A stretch of DNA of 64,000 nucleotides from assembly GCF_023015905.1 (NCBI RefSeq), contig NZ_JALKBD010000006.1, positions 1 through 64,000 on the forward strand. The letters are read 5' to 3'. Shown piece by piece: positions 38,138-48,308 of this stretch. Both the position numbers and the translations under genes were made by a program. The notes under the pieces are model-generated. The model made no database searches, was not told the origin of the DNA, and saw nothing but the letters and a program-made list of their open reading frames with translations. The stretch's first letter is position 1; each line of letters begins with the position of its first letter. This stretch comes from Arenibacter sp. F20364 (GTDB taxonomy: Bacteria; Bacteroidota; Bacteroidia; Flavobacteriales; Flavobacteriaceae).

Positions 38138-38329
38138 TTTGATTGGTTTTAGTTTTTGATTAATGAATAAGTGTAAATATCATGTGACTAAGTTAAGTCA
38201 AAAAGTTAATAATATTAAATTTTTGTAACTATAACTAAAATTTTTGGGAATCTGCCATATTCCCGATACTGTACCCATCCCAATTATTTTTTAAATCAAA
38301 TTGAGTTACGTAGTTCAATTAAAAGGCAA

Positions 38330-38355
38330 GGCCATAGTAGAAATCCACTATGGCC
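38330..38355 (-). terminator. Hairpin between the SusD and phosphodiesterase genes
   Basis: GGCCATAGT/ACTATGGCC with an eight-base loop, followed on the minus strand by TTGCCTTTT. The weak T-run suggests partial termination or processing, so that susCD transcripts exceed those of the enzymes. The rest of this 302-base gap is AT-rich and probably holds the promoter of the downstream genes; TTTTTG-N19-TATTTACA is only a weak match. Confidence 0.55.
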
Positions 38356-38439
38356 CTGGATACATAAAATATTGGCTATGGTTTTGTATTCTCAATCATT
38401 TAGGGCAATATGCCAACAAAGACCATTTGTTAACGAAAA

Positions 38440-39921
38440 TTATTCCAACCACCAGGTAATTTCACGAATCTTGTCATTTCCTGCTCCAAATTGACTTTCT
38501 ATAGCAGCTGCTACATTAACAGAATTATTATTATACTCAGAATTTGGGTATATCCATCGAGTTGGAGGAGTAGCATCAGGCAACTGGGCAAAGGCAGGGA
38601 ATCCTGTCCTTAAATGATCAAAATAAGACCTCCATCCTGATTGCAAAAAGGAAGTAAAATACTTCTGGGTCAAAATAAGATCCAACTTTTCATCAGAGGA
38701 AAGTCCATTATCAAATGCCACCGCTGCGCCCAAAAGATAGGTGTCGGCATCTGAAGCGTCAACATAGGCCTCGAAATTCTTGGCATAATCGTTATAAAAA
38801 CTAAAAGAAGCTTTTACGGCATTTTCATAATGATCTTTTGCATCGGTACCGATCCAACCACGTACGGAAGCCTCGGACAAAATGAACTCCAATTCCCAAT
38901 ACCCCATAAGGTTATGCGGCTCTGTGGTAGGGTCTGTCGTGTACCTCAAGTTTACTTTGGAGACATCACCAGCTGCTGCCTTATCATTTACTTCTGCATA
39001 TGGCGCTAAGGGATCTCCTCCTTCATAAGCCGAAAAATCATCTATTGCCAATCCCGCTTCCTTGGCGTTTTTGGTCTGACCGCAATAAATAAACAATCTA
39101 GGATCCTGTCTGTCCTGAAGCCTTTCTATAAAGGTAGAAGACATATACATTCCCGATCCATAACCACTGGAGTTGAATTCTGTATACCTACTTCCTTCCT
39201 CATCCAGAAATACCAACTGACCATTGTCCTCATTAGAAACCATTATAGGCTCATTATTGTATATACTGGCAAATGAGCTTATTACGTTCAAGTCTGCATC
39301 TCCTTCCTTTTTGGAAAGGGTCATAAGGACTTTTAATCTAAAGGAATTGACCAATTTTTGCCATTTAGTAGTATTCCCGCCGTATATAATATCTCCGGCA
39401 ATGATGTTGGTATTCCCCTCCAAAAGATCATTAGCTTCTGACAATTCCTTCAAAATTCCGACAAATACTTCTTTTTGGGTATCATACTTAGGCAGATACT
39501 TTTCCTCTGTTTCCCCTTGAAGAGCTTCGCTATAGGGGATATCACCAAATGTAAGGGTAAGGTTGTAGAAGTAATACGCCCTAAAAAATTTGGATAGGGC
39601 AATATATTCATCGCTCTCAATACGCTCTGCCTCCTGCATCATCTTGGTGACCTCCCCAAGCATATTGTAGTCATCAAAACTAGCACGGTCCCAATTATAG
39701 TATTGATTGTTGTTCTCCCCATCTGTTTGTACCAAAATACGGGAAGCATATAAGGCTCCTGTACCTTGCACCCGAAAAGCGCTACTGGCAATATTGGTCA
39801 ATAGCAATTGTGGGTGTGTTTCACTAACATTATTCGGGTTGTCATTTAATTCCGTAAGGTCCTGACATCCGGTAAGGACCAACAATACGGTTAGGCTAAA
39901 TAAAATTCCTATTTTTTTCAT
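38440..39921 (-). CDS. SusD/RagB-family outer-membrane lipoprotein (SusD-like_2 type)
   Basis: Surface lipoprotein that captures substrate and caps the SusC pore (493 aa from the ATG at 39921). Lipobox LLVLTGC. The N-terminus DLTELNDNPNNVSETHPQLL is typical of the SusD-like_2 (PF12771) branch, which is often tied to peptides or non-standard ligands rather than starch-like glycans. TPR-like helices follow (SKFFRAYYFYNLTLTFGDIPYSEAL) and WRSYFDHLRTGFP lies near the C-terminus. It starts 13 bases after susC ends. Confidence 0.93.
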   Translation of the reverse strand: MKKIGILFSLTVLLVLTGCQDLTELNDNPNNVSETHPQLLLTNIASSAFRVQGTGALYASRILVQTDGENNNQYYNWDRASFDDYNMLGEVTKMMQEAERIESDEYIALSKFFRAYYFYNLTLTFGDIPYSEALQGETEEKYLPKYDTQKEVFVGILKELSEANDLLEGNTNIIAGDIIYGGNTTKWQKLVNSFRLKVLMTLSKKEGDADLNVISSFASIYNNEPIMVSNEDNGQLVFLDEEGSRYTEFNSSGYGSGMYMSSTFIERLQDRQDPRLFIYCGQTKNAKEAGLAIDDFSAYEGGDPLAPYAEVNDKAAAGDVSKVNLRYTTDPTTEPHNLMGYWELEFILSEASVRGWIGTDAKDHYENAVKASFSFYNDYAKNFEAYVDASDADTYLLGAAVAFDNGLSSDEKLDLILTQKYFTSFLQSGWRSYFDHLRTGFPAFAQLPDATPPTRWIYPNSEYNNNSVNVAAAIESQFGAGNDKIREITWWLE

Positions 39922-39934
39922 TTTGTGTCTTTTT

Positions 39935-42900
39935 CTAAAATTTAACATTAACGCCTATACCAATGTACCTAGTGGAAGGATCCTGTAAATTGTTATCGTT
40001 CCCAAAATCTGGATCAATGATATCAGCTTTCTTCCATACCAATAGATTGTATCCGCTAAGGGTTACATCTAGATTTTTAACACCGTTGATATTTGCCAAT
40101 TCGGTGAAGTCATATTTAAAGGAAAGGGTTCTTAATTTAAAAAAGCTACGATCGAAAATATTAGCGAATTTTTCGCTTTCCTTATAGGTCACGGCAGCCC
40201 TATACGGATAGTTCTGCGACCAAGTCTGCCAGCTCACCGCTGTAGTATTCTGAGTGTATGTCCTAGTATCGGAAATAACATCGCCATTAACATCCTGTAC
40301 CAATTCCCCGCCTGTTACCTGTACCCCATCAGGGACATAAACCGGAACTCCTGCGGCGTATTCAGCATCCCTGTACTCGGTAGAATTTGGATGCTTACCG
40401 CCCCACCACATTTTTTCAACAGTTAATGAACGGATTAGTCCGCCCCATCCACCGTCTATACCTACATTAACGGTTAGGTTTTTGTACTTAAAACTGTTCT
40501 GAAGACCAAGGGTCCAATCTTGATCGTTATGTCCCAAAAGTTGTGGATAATTATCCCTAATAGGTAATCCGTTAGCACCTAAGATCAATTCTCCATCTGC
40601 AGACTTTTGCCATACAGTTGCATAGTAACTATCCGCCCTATCATTTAGTCTTAGATTATTATAGGTAGTATTGTTCCCATATATTTCGGTGATTTTCTGA
40701 ACCTTTCTACTCCAATTTGCTGTAAGGTTCCAATTAAAGTCATCCGTAAGAATTGGTTTGGCATTAAGTACCACTTCCAGACCATTGGTTGTATATTCAT
40801 TCCCATTTACCTTTCTATTTTCAAATCCTGAAGTGTTGGAAATTGGCAGATCTATAATCTGGTTGGTATCCACCACATTGTAATAGGTAAGGTCCAAACC
40901 AATCCTATTCTTTAAAAAAGCAGAACTTAGACCTAGCTCGAATGAATTTGAACTTTCGGGCTCTATATTGGCATTTACAAGACCATTAGGGTACTGCAAT
41001 TTAATATTGCCTCCAAAAACCCCGCTATTGGTATAATAAGACTCTGTGCTATAAGGGCTCAAATCACTGGAAACCTGTGCCCATGAGCCGTAAAGCTTTA
41101 GGTAATCCACGGCTTCCGGCATGGTTACGAAATTGGAAACAACTGTACTTAAAGAAACTGATGGATAAAAGTAAGAACGATTTTCCTTAGGTAGTGTAGA
41201 AGACCAATCGTTCCTTGCGGCCGCTGTTAAAAACACTGCATTGTACAGATCCAATCCCAAAGTGGCATAAACACTATTGGTCGCCCTTTCCTGTACATAA
41301 GTACTTGCTGCTACATTACCGCTGGTATTGTTTAGGCTATACACAAACGGTACCACAAGACCATCTGTAGAATTGTATTCCTGCTGGTATTTTCTATAAA
41401 AGGTAGAAGCACCGGCGTTGACATCGAAGGAAATATCCTCGGTCAAAGATTTAGTATAAGATGCCAAAATATCGTAGTCTACGGTCAATCTTTTGGAATT
41501 CCAAGTTTTATAATCCCCTTCCCTGGCATCGCCATAATTTAAATAGGTCTTGGGACTTTGCCTGTCCTCAAAAACATCCTGTATAACAGCAGAACCTCTT
41601 CCCTGTAAGTTTAAGCCCTCGGCAATGTTATACTTTAGGACCATCTGTGCATTGATAAGATCCGCATCGTATTTTTGATTCAATTCGTTGGCGGCAAAAT
41701 ATACGTTGTTATACCAGGCATAGTTAAAGTTGGCCTGTCTGTATCCTTCCTGTCCGGGAACATACATATGTTCTTTAAGATCCTGACCATCAACGTCATC
41801 ACCCATCCATATTAAAATGGTATACATGTGGTTCTTTGGTCCGTAGCCGTGTCTTGGATAGTTGGGCGAATACACCTTATTATAGGACAATTTACTGTCC
41901 AACGTAAGCGATTTGGACAAGTTGGTGGTAGACTTAAAAGTTAAACCTCCTGTTTTAAGACCGGAATTGGGAACCCTGTCTTTTTGGTCGGAATAATTTC
42001 CAGACAAACGGAAAGACCCTTTTTCTGACTTGCTTGATATTGCAAAATCAGTACTGGAAATATATCCAGTACCCATGAAATCCTTTAGGTTATCGTGATA
42101 TTCCCATGGTGTTGGCACTCTGGAATAACGGGATTTATCATCGTATTGCGTTCCATAGACATCTCCCCACCAAGGAATGGTTTCACCTGTAACACTATCT
42201 AAAATAGGACTGTTCCATTGGGAGACCATAACTCCAGGTTCAAATTTAGGACCCCAGATCATATCTCCATCGGAAATACCCCCATCTTTACCATCCCAGA
42301 ATTCATATTTACCGTTAGATCCGTTACCATATTCGGTCTGGGTTTCAGGAAAAACGGTGAATCCGGCAGATACCATAGTATTATGGGAAACAGTAATCTC
42401 CAATCCGTCAACCTTAGCGTTTTTAGTAGTAATCAATATAGCACCATTTCTACCTCTAGATCCATAAAGTGCAGATGCCGTTGTACCTTTTAACACGTTT
42501 ACATTGGCAATATTATTCGCAGATACATCGTAGAAATCGGTTTCAACAGGTATCCCATCAATTACGATCAAGGGCGATTTGCCCCTTAGGGAAAATGAAG
42601 GCTTTTGAAATAGCCCGGTAGGATTGCTAACACTTAGGCCTGCCACCTGACCAGTAAATAAATTTCCCACATTGGGAGCATTTATTTCCTCTATAATCTC
42701 CACATCCATTTTTTGGGTGGCATAACCAATCTTTTTCTCTGCTCTGGTAATCCCCAAAGCCGTTACTACCACTTCATTCAATTTTTCCGAATCGGGAAGA
42801 AGTACTATTTCCGCTGATGTTTTGCCCGAAGTGGCAAATTCAGTAGGAATATATCCTATATAGGAAACGAGGAGGATATCGCTTGCCGAATTTAATTCAA

Positions 42901-43078
42901 TTTGAAAATTTCCGTCAAAATCGGTAGCCACACCCTTGGCACTACCTTTAATGACCACCGATGCCCCTGGTAAAGGCGCATTGTTTTCATCCAAAACCGT
43001 TCCGGTAAATACTCCCTGGGAATAGCCCATGATAAATGCAAAAAAGGCAAATATCATAACAATACTTGTTTTGTTCAT
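39935..43078 (-). CDS. SusC/RagA-family TonB-linked outer-membrane transporter
   Basis: TonB-dependent importer (1047 aa). Signal peptide to about residue 20, a carboxypeptidase-like regulatory domain (GTVLDENNAPLPGASVVIKG, about 25-110), the plug domain with the SusC-type signature (LYGSRGRNGAILITT) and a 22-strand barrel ending in VNVKF. No N-terminal STN or FecR-type signalling domain is seen, so regulation by a cognate anti-sigma factor through STN is unlikely. Its partner SusD follows. Confidence 0.95.
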   Translation of the reverse strand: MNKTSIVMIFAFFAFIMGYSQGVFTGTVLDENNAPLPGASVVIKGSAKGVATDFDGNFQIELNSASDILLVSYIGYIPTEFATSGKTSAEIVLLPDSEKLNEVVVTALGITRAEKKIGYATQKMDVEIIEEINAPNVGNLFTGQVAGLSVSNPTGLFQKPSFSLRGKSPLIVIDGIPVETDFYDVSANNIANVNVLKGTTASALYGSRGRNGAILITTKNAKVDGLEITVSHNTMVSAGFTVFPETQTEYGNGSNGKYEFWDGKDGGISDGDMIWGPKFEPGVMVSQWNSPILDSVTGETIPWWGDVYGTQYDDKSRYSRVPTPWEYHDNLKDFMGTGYISSTDFAISSKSEKGSFRLSGNYSDQKDRVPNSGLKTGGLTFKSTTNLSKSLTLDSKLSYNKVYSPNYPRHGYGPKNHMYTILIWMGDDVDGQDLKEHMYVPGQEGYRQANFNYAWYNNVYFAANELNQKYDADLINAQMVLKYNIAEGLNLQGRGSAVIQDVFEDRQSPKTYLNYGDAREGDYKTWNSKRLTVDYDILASYTKSLTEDISFDVNAGASTFYRKYQQEYNSTDGLVVPFVYSLNNTSGNVAASTYVQERATNSVYATLGLDLYNAVFLTAAARNDWSSTLPKENRSYFYPSVSLSTVVSNFVTMPEAVDYLKLYGSWAQVSSDLSPYSTESYYTNSGVFGGNIKLQYPNGLVNANIEPESSNSFELGLSSAFLKNRIGLDLTYYNVVDTNQIIDLPISNTSGFENRKVNGNEYTTNGLEVVLNAKPILTDDFNWNLTANWSRKVQKITEIYGNNTTYNNLRLNDRADSYYATVWQKSADGELILGANGLPIRDNYPQLLGHNDQDWTLGLQNSFKYKNLTVNVGIDGGWGGLIRSLTVEKMWWGGKHPNSTEYRDAEYAAGVPVYVPDGVQVTGGELVQDVNGDVISDTRTYTQNTTAVSWQTWSQNYPYRAAVTYKESEKFANIFDRSFFKLRTLSFKYDFTELANINGVKNLDVTLSGYNLLVWKKADIIDPDFGNDNNLQDPSTRYIGIGVNVKF

Positions 43079-43313
43079 TCTTTTTAGTTTGTGATTTTTT
43101 AATTATTTAGTGAGCGCAAATATCCCTGGCACAGGTTAACTAAACCCTCAATTAATATTAAAAGATTGCAATGAAATGTGCTTAATTGTTAAAACAACGT
43201 TAAGGTCACAAATGAGACAAGAAAAGAACAAAATAGTACTTAAGAAGTTCTAAGAAAAGTGCATCCCTAAAAGAAATTTAAGGAGTGATAACGGGGAATA
43301 AACAGTAGAAAAT

Positions 43314-44603
43314 TTAAACCTCTACCAAGTGTATTTCCGACTTTTCCACCAATAAATTCTTCTTGTATTTCCTTTTAAAGTAGAAAAGTGAAACTAAAGT
43401 AATAATAGACCCCAAAACGGCGATTAAATAAGTGCTGGCCATAAAGAAATTTAGCCAAGAAAGGGAGCTCTGACCAAAATTCTTATAAAGCAGTACTCCC
43501 ATACTGCCCAAATAACCGAAAGCATCCGCAATATATATTAGGTATCCTGCATTGCCCTTTATACGGAAAGTGGCTATCATGCGATCGAAAAAAATACAGT
43601 TAAAAGGAACATAGCATATATAGAGTCCAAAACCAACACTGATCATCCAAAGAATAGGCGAAATTAAATCCATTTGAAACAACAAGGTAGAAAGACCAAT
43701 GGCAATAGTGCCAAAAAGCAATAGGTAATGATAGGAGACAAAAGCCTTATAATTATTTTTGATCACTCCCAAAAAACCTATGATAACCAGTACCAATATG
43801 GCGATAGGCAGTTCCGATAAGGTATATATGGCGGCATCCCCCTCAAAACCTAAGGCATCCCAGATCTCCCTGGAAAAATTATCCCTGAAATCGCGCAATG
43901 CCGTTAAAAAAGTGTAGAAAAAAACCAAAATTATAATCGGGAACAAGAACGCAAGAAAAACCCTTTTCCTATCCTTTCCTGTCATAGGTTGCCGTTCTGT
44001 TCTAAGTTCCTTATCCTCCTCTGTAGGTTGGGGCATTCTATTCAATAACCAGGCAAAAAACACAAAAGGAGCCAAAAAAACAGCTCCAGTAACAGATGGC
44101 ATCCAAAATTGGGACACCTGCAAGTTTTCCATAACCAAAAGACCAACAGATTTTACCGCACCACTGGATACAATAAAGCTGGAACACAAAGCCACACCCA
44201 AAAATTCGGTAAACTTTCTACCTTCCAAATATGAAAATACAATTCCCCAGACCATCCCCAACGGAAGTCCATTTATAAACATAAATATAAAATTATAGGG
44301 GGCAGGAGTTATGGCGAACAAAAGTAGACTTACCTCAGCTGCAAGAATTAAGCCCAAAAGATAATATATTCTCTTGTTGGGCTGAAGCTCGGAAATTACT
44401 TTGATACCTATAAATTTAGAAAGCATATAGCCCATAACCTGGGCTATAATCAAGATTATCTTGTAATCGACCCCAGCAAAAGAAAGATCCTCAAACGTGG
44501 CTACTGTAAAAGGCTTACGAAAGGCATACATGCAAAAATAAGTGCCAAAGGAGGCAAATGCCCCATACAGCAAAAACGAAATATCTTTTTTTACTAGCTT
44601 CAA
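43314..44603 (-). CDS. DUF5690 major facilitator transporter
   Basis: 429 aa with 12 predicted helices. The first loop FGTYFCMYAFRKPF recalls the RK motif of organophosphate:phosphate antiporters such as UhpT and GlpT (YLVRKNF), and the soluble middle loop (PTEEDKELRTERQPMTGKDRKR) sits between helices 6 and 7. DUF5690 members have no fixed substrate. A TTG at 44603 is the only plausible start near the first helix. It is the first gene of the SusCD-linked locus, 235 bases before susC, which fits an inner-membrane importer for the released product. Confidence 0.85.
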   Translation of the reverse strand: MKLVKKDISFLLYGAFASFGTYFCMYAFRKPFTVATFEDLSFAGVDYKIILIIAQVMGYMLSKFIGIKVISELQPNKRIYYLLGLILAAEVSLLLFAITPAPYNFIFMFINGLPLGMVWGIVFSYLEGRKFTEFLGVALCSSFIVSSGAVKSVGLLVMENLQVSQFWMPSVTGAVFLAPFVFFAWLLNRMPQPTEEDKELRTERQPMTGKDRKRVFLAFLFPIIILVFFYTFLTALRDFRDNFSREIWDALGFEGDAAIYTLSELPIAILVLVIIGFLGVIKNNYKAFVSYHYLLLFGTIAIGLSTLLFQMDLISPILWMISVGFGLYICYVPFNCIFFDRMIATFRIKGNAGYLIYIADAFGYLGSMGVLLYKNFGQSSLSWLNFFMASTYLIAVLGSIITLVSLFYFKRKYKKNLLVEKSEIHLVEV

Positions 44604-44767
44604 AAATGATGGCAGTTTGGTGTAAAAGTTCTCAAAAGATAAATATTAAAAGACAATATTCCCCCCTTTTTAAGTTTAAATGAATTTTTTAAAGTTATTA
44701 GATCGTTATGTAAAGATTAAAATAATAAACCATGGTATATTTTGTCAATTTTCAGGAAGGTGCCGAA

Positions 44768-47269
44768 TCAAGAAATATCCGCATTTCGCAATCTCAGGGC
44801 ATTCGCAATTACGGAAACCGAACTAAAGCTCATGGCCAAAGCGGCTATCATGGGTGATAATAGTAGTCCAAAAAATGGATATAGAACACCAGCTGCAATG
44901 GGGACACCAAGCGTATTATATACCAGTGCAAAAAATAGGTTTTGTTTAATATTTCCCATCACCTTTACACTTAGGTTCCTAGCTTTTACAATTCCCTGTA
45001 AATCTCCCTTTACCAAAGTAATGGAGGCACTTTCAATAGCGACATCGGTGCCTGTTCCCATGGCAATCCCAACCTCGCTCTTTGCCAAGGCCGGTGCGTC
45101 GTTTATACCATCGCCTGCCACCGCCACTTTTTTGCCCTGTTCCTGTAAGCTTTCCATTTCATTCAGCTTGTCCTGAGGAAGCATCCCAGCTTTGAACTTG
45201 ATAAGATCTAGTTCCCCGGCCACAGCCTTTGCCGTATCATAGTTGTCACCTGTCAACATGATTACGGATATTCCCAAAGATTGCAGTTCTGAAATGGCCT
45301 TTTTGCTTGTTTCTTTTATTTTGTCTGTAATCACAACAAATCCAACCGCAGTACCATCCACTGAAATCATGGAAACCGTTTTGCCAAGCTGCTGCTGTGA
45401 TTTAACCTTATTGATAAGCACCTCCGACATTGTGGCCTTGAATTCCTCCATCATTCTTTCATTGCCCAATGCCAGCTTTTTCCCTTCGATAATTCCGGTT
45501 ACGCCCTTCCCGGTGACCGAATGAAATTCCGACACCTTCAATATTTCCGCTCTTTGTTCCTTCCCGTATGCAACCGTTGCCTCCGCCAAGGGATGTTTGC
45601 TCATTTGATTGAGTGATACAATGTATTGCAACACTTCTTTCCCGGAGTATTCGTCCGAGGTGACCACGACTTTTTCCACGGATGGCTTTCCTGCTGTAAT
45701 TGTTCCTGTCTTATCAATAATTAGAGTATCAATTTTGTTCATTTTCTCCAAAGCCTCCGCATTTTTCACGAGCACCCCAGATTGGGCCCCTTTACCTATT
45801 CCTACCATAACAGACATTGGTGTGGCCAAGCCCAAGGCACAGGGACAGGCTATGATCAATACCGCAATAGCATTTACCAGGGCATAGACATATTTGGGTT
45901 CGGGACCAAAAACAGCCCAAACAATAAAAGTAATTAAGGAAACCAATACCACCACAGGAACAAAATAACCTGAAATCCTATCCGCCAATTTCTGAATGGG
46001 GGCCTGACTACGACTAGCCTTATTGACCATATCAATTATTTGGGCCAGCAAAGTGTCCGAGCCCACTTTTTCCGCTTTCATCACAAAGGATTGGTTTCCA
46101 TTGATAGTTCCGGAACTAACTTGGTCCCCTTTATTCTTATCCACCGGTATGGGTTCTCCCGTAATCATGGATTCGTCCACTGAGCTCATTCCCTCATGAA
46201 TGACCCCATCCACAGGAATCTTGTCTCCGGGTTTGACCCGCAGCATATCCCCAATTTCAATTTTATCGATGGCAATAACTTCTTCCTTTCCATCCACCAC
46301 TTTAATGGCTTTATTGGGCGCCAGTTTCAACAGCTCTTTTACAGCATTGTTGGTCTTACTATGGGCCCGGGCCTCCAAAAGCTGCCCCAACAAAACTAGG
46401 GTCAATATTACTGTAGCGGCCTCAAAATAAACATGTACGGTACCGTGATGGGTTTTGAACTGGGAAGGGAAAATATCCGGAAAAAGCATCCCGAACACAC
46501 TAAATAACCAGGCCACCCCAGATCCAATCCCAATAAGGGTAAACATATTTAAATTCCATGTCATTATGGAGCGATAAGCCCTCTCAAAAAACATCCAAGT
46601 TGCATAAAATACCACGGGAATGGACAATCCAAATTGGATCCAATTCCAATATTTCATATCCAAAATAGCATACAATGGGTTATTGGGAACCATCTCCGAC
46701 ATGGCAATAAGAAAAATTGGCAACGTAAAGGCAAGGGCTAGCCAAAACTTCTTCAATAATTTTTTATAGTTTTTCTCCTCTGCGGAAATATCTGCCTTTA
46801 GTGGCACAAGATCCATTCCACAGATGGAACAGGACCCTGGTTCATCCTCAATAATCTCAGGGTGCATGGGACAGGTGTATGGCGTCCCGTCATTGACATT
46901 CATTTTTACCTCTTCCACCAAATCCATTCCACAAACCGGACAATCCCCCCATTGATCATAGGTCTTATCTCCCTCACAATGCATGGGACAATAAAACGTT
47001 CCTGTACCGGACCCACTAGACTTTTGTTTTTTAGGGGAATGATCCTCGTGTTCTTCCCTTGGCATAGAAATACCATAGGCACCGCCATCATCTTCCAAGG
47101 CCTTTTTAAATGTGGATAGAGGTATATGCCCGTCCATTTCAATGATAGCTTCGGCCTTTTCCAGATCTACCGTTGCGTGGGTAACGCCTTCCACCGCATT
47201 TAAGGTATTCTCTACATGCGCCCTGCAACCGTTACAGGTCATTCCGTGTATCTTATAGGTGTGTCTCAT
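44768..47269 (-). CDS. copA: Copper-translocating P1B-type ATPase
   Basis: Exports Cu(I) from the cytoplasm (833 aa from the ATG at 47269; a TTG two codons upstream is also possible). Order: N-terminal HMA domain with GMTCNGC (residues 9-15), two heavy-metal-binding YHS-like domains ([15 protein letters not shown] and [15 protein letters not shown]), transmembrane helices, the ion-path CPC in [11 protein letters not shown], phosphorylation site [13 protein letters not shown], and the hinge [13 protein letters not shown] and the metal domains point to copper or silver. The AraC/HMA regulator lies directly upstream, 74 bases away, on the same strand. Confidence 0.95.
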   Translation of the reverse strand: MRHTYKIHGMTCNGCRAHVENTLNAVEGVTHATVDLEKAEAIIEMDGHIPLSTFKKALEDDGGAYGISMPREEHEDHSPKKQKSSGSGTGTFYCPMHCEGDKTYDQWGDCPVCGMDLVEEVKMNVNDGTPYTCPMHPEIIEDEPGSCSICGMDLVPLKADISAEEKNYKKLLKKFWLALAFTLPIFLIAMSEMVPNNPLYAILDMKYWNWIQFGLSIPVVFYATWMFFERAYRSIMTWNLNMFTLIGIGSGVAWLFSVFGMLFPDIFPSQFKTHHGTVHVYFEAATVILTLVLLGQLLEARAHSKTNNAVKELLKLAPNKAIKVVDGKEEVIAIDKIEIGDMLRVKPGDKIPVDGVIHEGMSSVDESMITGEPIPVDKNKGDQVSSGTINGNQSFVMKAEKVGSDTLLAQIIDMVNKASRSQAPIQKLADRISGYFVPVVVLVSLITFIVWAVFGPEPKYVYALVNAIAVLIIACPCALGLATPMSVMVGIGKGAQSGVLVKNAEALEKMNKIDTLIIDKTGTITAGKPSVEKVVVTSDEYSGKEVLQYIVSLNQMSKHPLAEATVAYGKEQRAEILKVSEFHSVTGKGVTGIIEGKKLALGNERMMEEFKATMSEVLINKVKSQQQLGKTVSMISVDGTAVGFVVITDKIKETSKKAISELQSLGISVIMLTGDNYDTAKAVAGELDLIKFKAGMLPQDKLNEMESLQEQGKKVAVAGDGINDAPALAKSEVGIAMGTGTDVAIESASITLVKGDLQGIVKARNLSVKVMGNIKQNLFFALVYNTLGVPIAAGVLYPFFGLLLSPMIAALAMSFSSVSVIANALRLRNADIS

Positions 47270-47343
47270 CTCCAAGCATTTTTAATTCGTAAGTAAAAAT
47301 AGTCATATCGACACGGAACACTTTTTAGAATTATGGAGTTTCT

Positions 47344-47907
47344 TTACATAATTTTGTCCAGCGGTTTTCTATCCCATTGTTGTAATTTTTTGTACTCTCC
47401 CATAGACATGCCGGTGACCGACTTAAACTGCGAGGCCAAATGACTGCTACTTTTGTAATTTAAGGTATAAGCTATTTCAGAAAAATTGAGCTCGTTCATT
47501 TGGATGAGCTCCTTGGCCTTTTCGATCTTTAGATCGATATAGTATTTTTCTATGGTCATCCCTTTCGCCTTACTGAACGTTTTACTTAAAATGGAATACT
47601 CTTTATTTAGTTTTTTGGAGAGGTACATAGACATGTTTTGGGAGAGATCCTTTTCCGAAGTATTGATAGATTTAATTAATTCGATTTTTATATTTTCAAT
47701 AATCATTTCGGTAGTATCCTTCACTAGTTCGAAGCCATTGCTCTTAAGGATACCCTCTATATCGTCAATATTAATATCCTTGTGCTCCTTATAAACGATT
47801 TCTCCCAATTCTATGGACACCATGGTTATCCCCGCTTTTTCAAACTCTTGTTGCAGAAGAGTTTTACATCGGTCACAAACCATATTTTTGATTAGGAGTT
47901 TTTTCAT
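47344..47907 (-). CDS. AraC-type regulator with N-terminal HMA-like metal-binding domain
   Basis: 187 aa. Residues 1-65 look like a short HMA domain: LLIKNMVCDRCKTLLQ with Cys11 and Cys14, followed by strands. Residues 85-180 form an AraC helix-turn-helix (EKYYIDLKIEKAKELIQMNELNFSEIAYTLNYKSSSHLASQFK). The fusion suggests a regulator that senses Cu(I) directly and controls the copA gene that follows. It differs from the CueR and CsoR types usual in other phyla. A role in copper sensing is inference from fusion and position. Confidence 0.87.
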   Translation of the reverse strand: MKKLLIKNMVCDRCKTLLQQEFEKAGITMVSIELGEIVYKEHKDINIDDIEGILKSNGFELVKDTTEMIIENIKIELIKSINTSEKDLSQNMSMYLSKKLNKEYSILSKTFSKAKGMTIEKYYIDLKIEKAKELIQMNELNFSEIAYTLNYKSSSHLASQFKSVTGMSMGEYKKLQQWDRKPLDKIM

Positions 47908-47987
47908 CTGTTAAAGATTTGAAATTAGGGTATAGCCCAGCCTTAGTTGCGGACTTTTCCAAAAACTATCATAAAAGGTATTAAACC

Positions 47988-48078
47988 TCAGGGCAAGCCC
48001 TGAACCCAATAATAGGAAGCGACCCAAGGATCGAGGTATTGAACCTAGATCCCGCCGAAAAAGGCGGGATTAGTTCAA
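47988..48078. repeat. Palindrome-rich intergenic element
   Basis: Two dyads occur: TCAGGGC/GCCCTGA (47988-48003) and a longer one, TTGAAC..ATCCCGCC-loop-GGCGGGAT..GTTCAA (48039-48078). They resemble interspersed palindromic repeats of Bacteroidota. No coding frame is seen in the 400 bases between the regulator and the RidA gene (47908-48308). Confidence 0.5.
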
Positions 48079-48308
48079 CTTACAATTTTCAGTGCGTCTT
48101 ACTGACTTCTCAAAATTGAGTTTAACTAATAAATATAACAATATTCCTCTTCAAAAACTGGGAAGGGGAATTCATTAATACTCATAGTTCGTTGGTTACA
48201 TAAAAATCGCCCCCGACTCATTAATAGAATTACAACAGCTGTAAGCCGGCGCCCATAGCAGATTACATTGTGACAGTATAAAAGAAAAAAAACAGATTTA
48301 TTTCAAAT

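Noticed and set aside
47908-48308. Insertion-sequence remnant or CRISPR-like array in the palindrome-rich gap
   Set aside because: No transposase fragment, no terminal repeats with target duplication, and no regularly spaced direct repeats.
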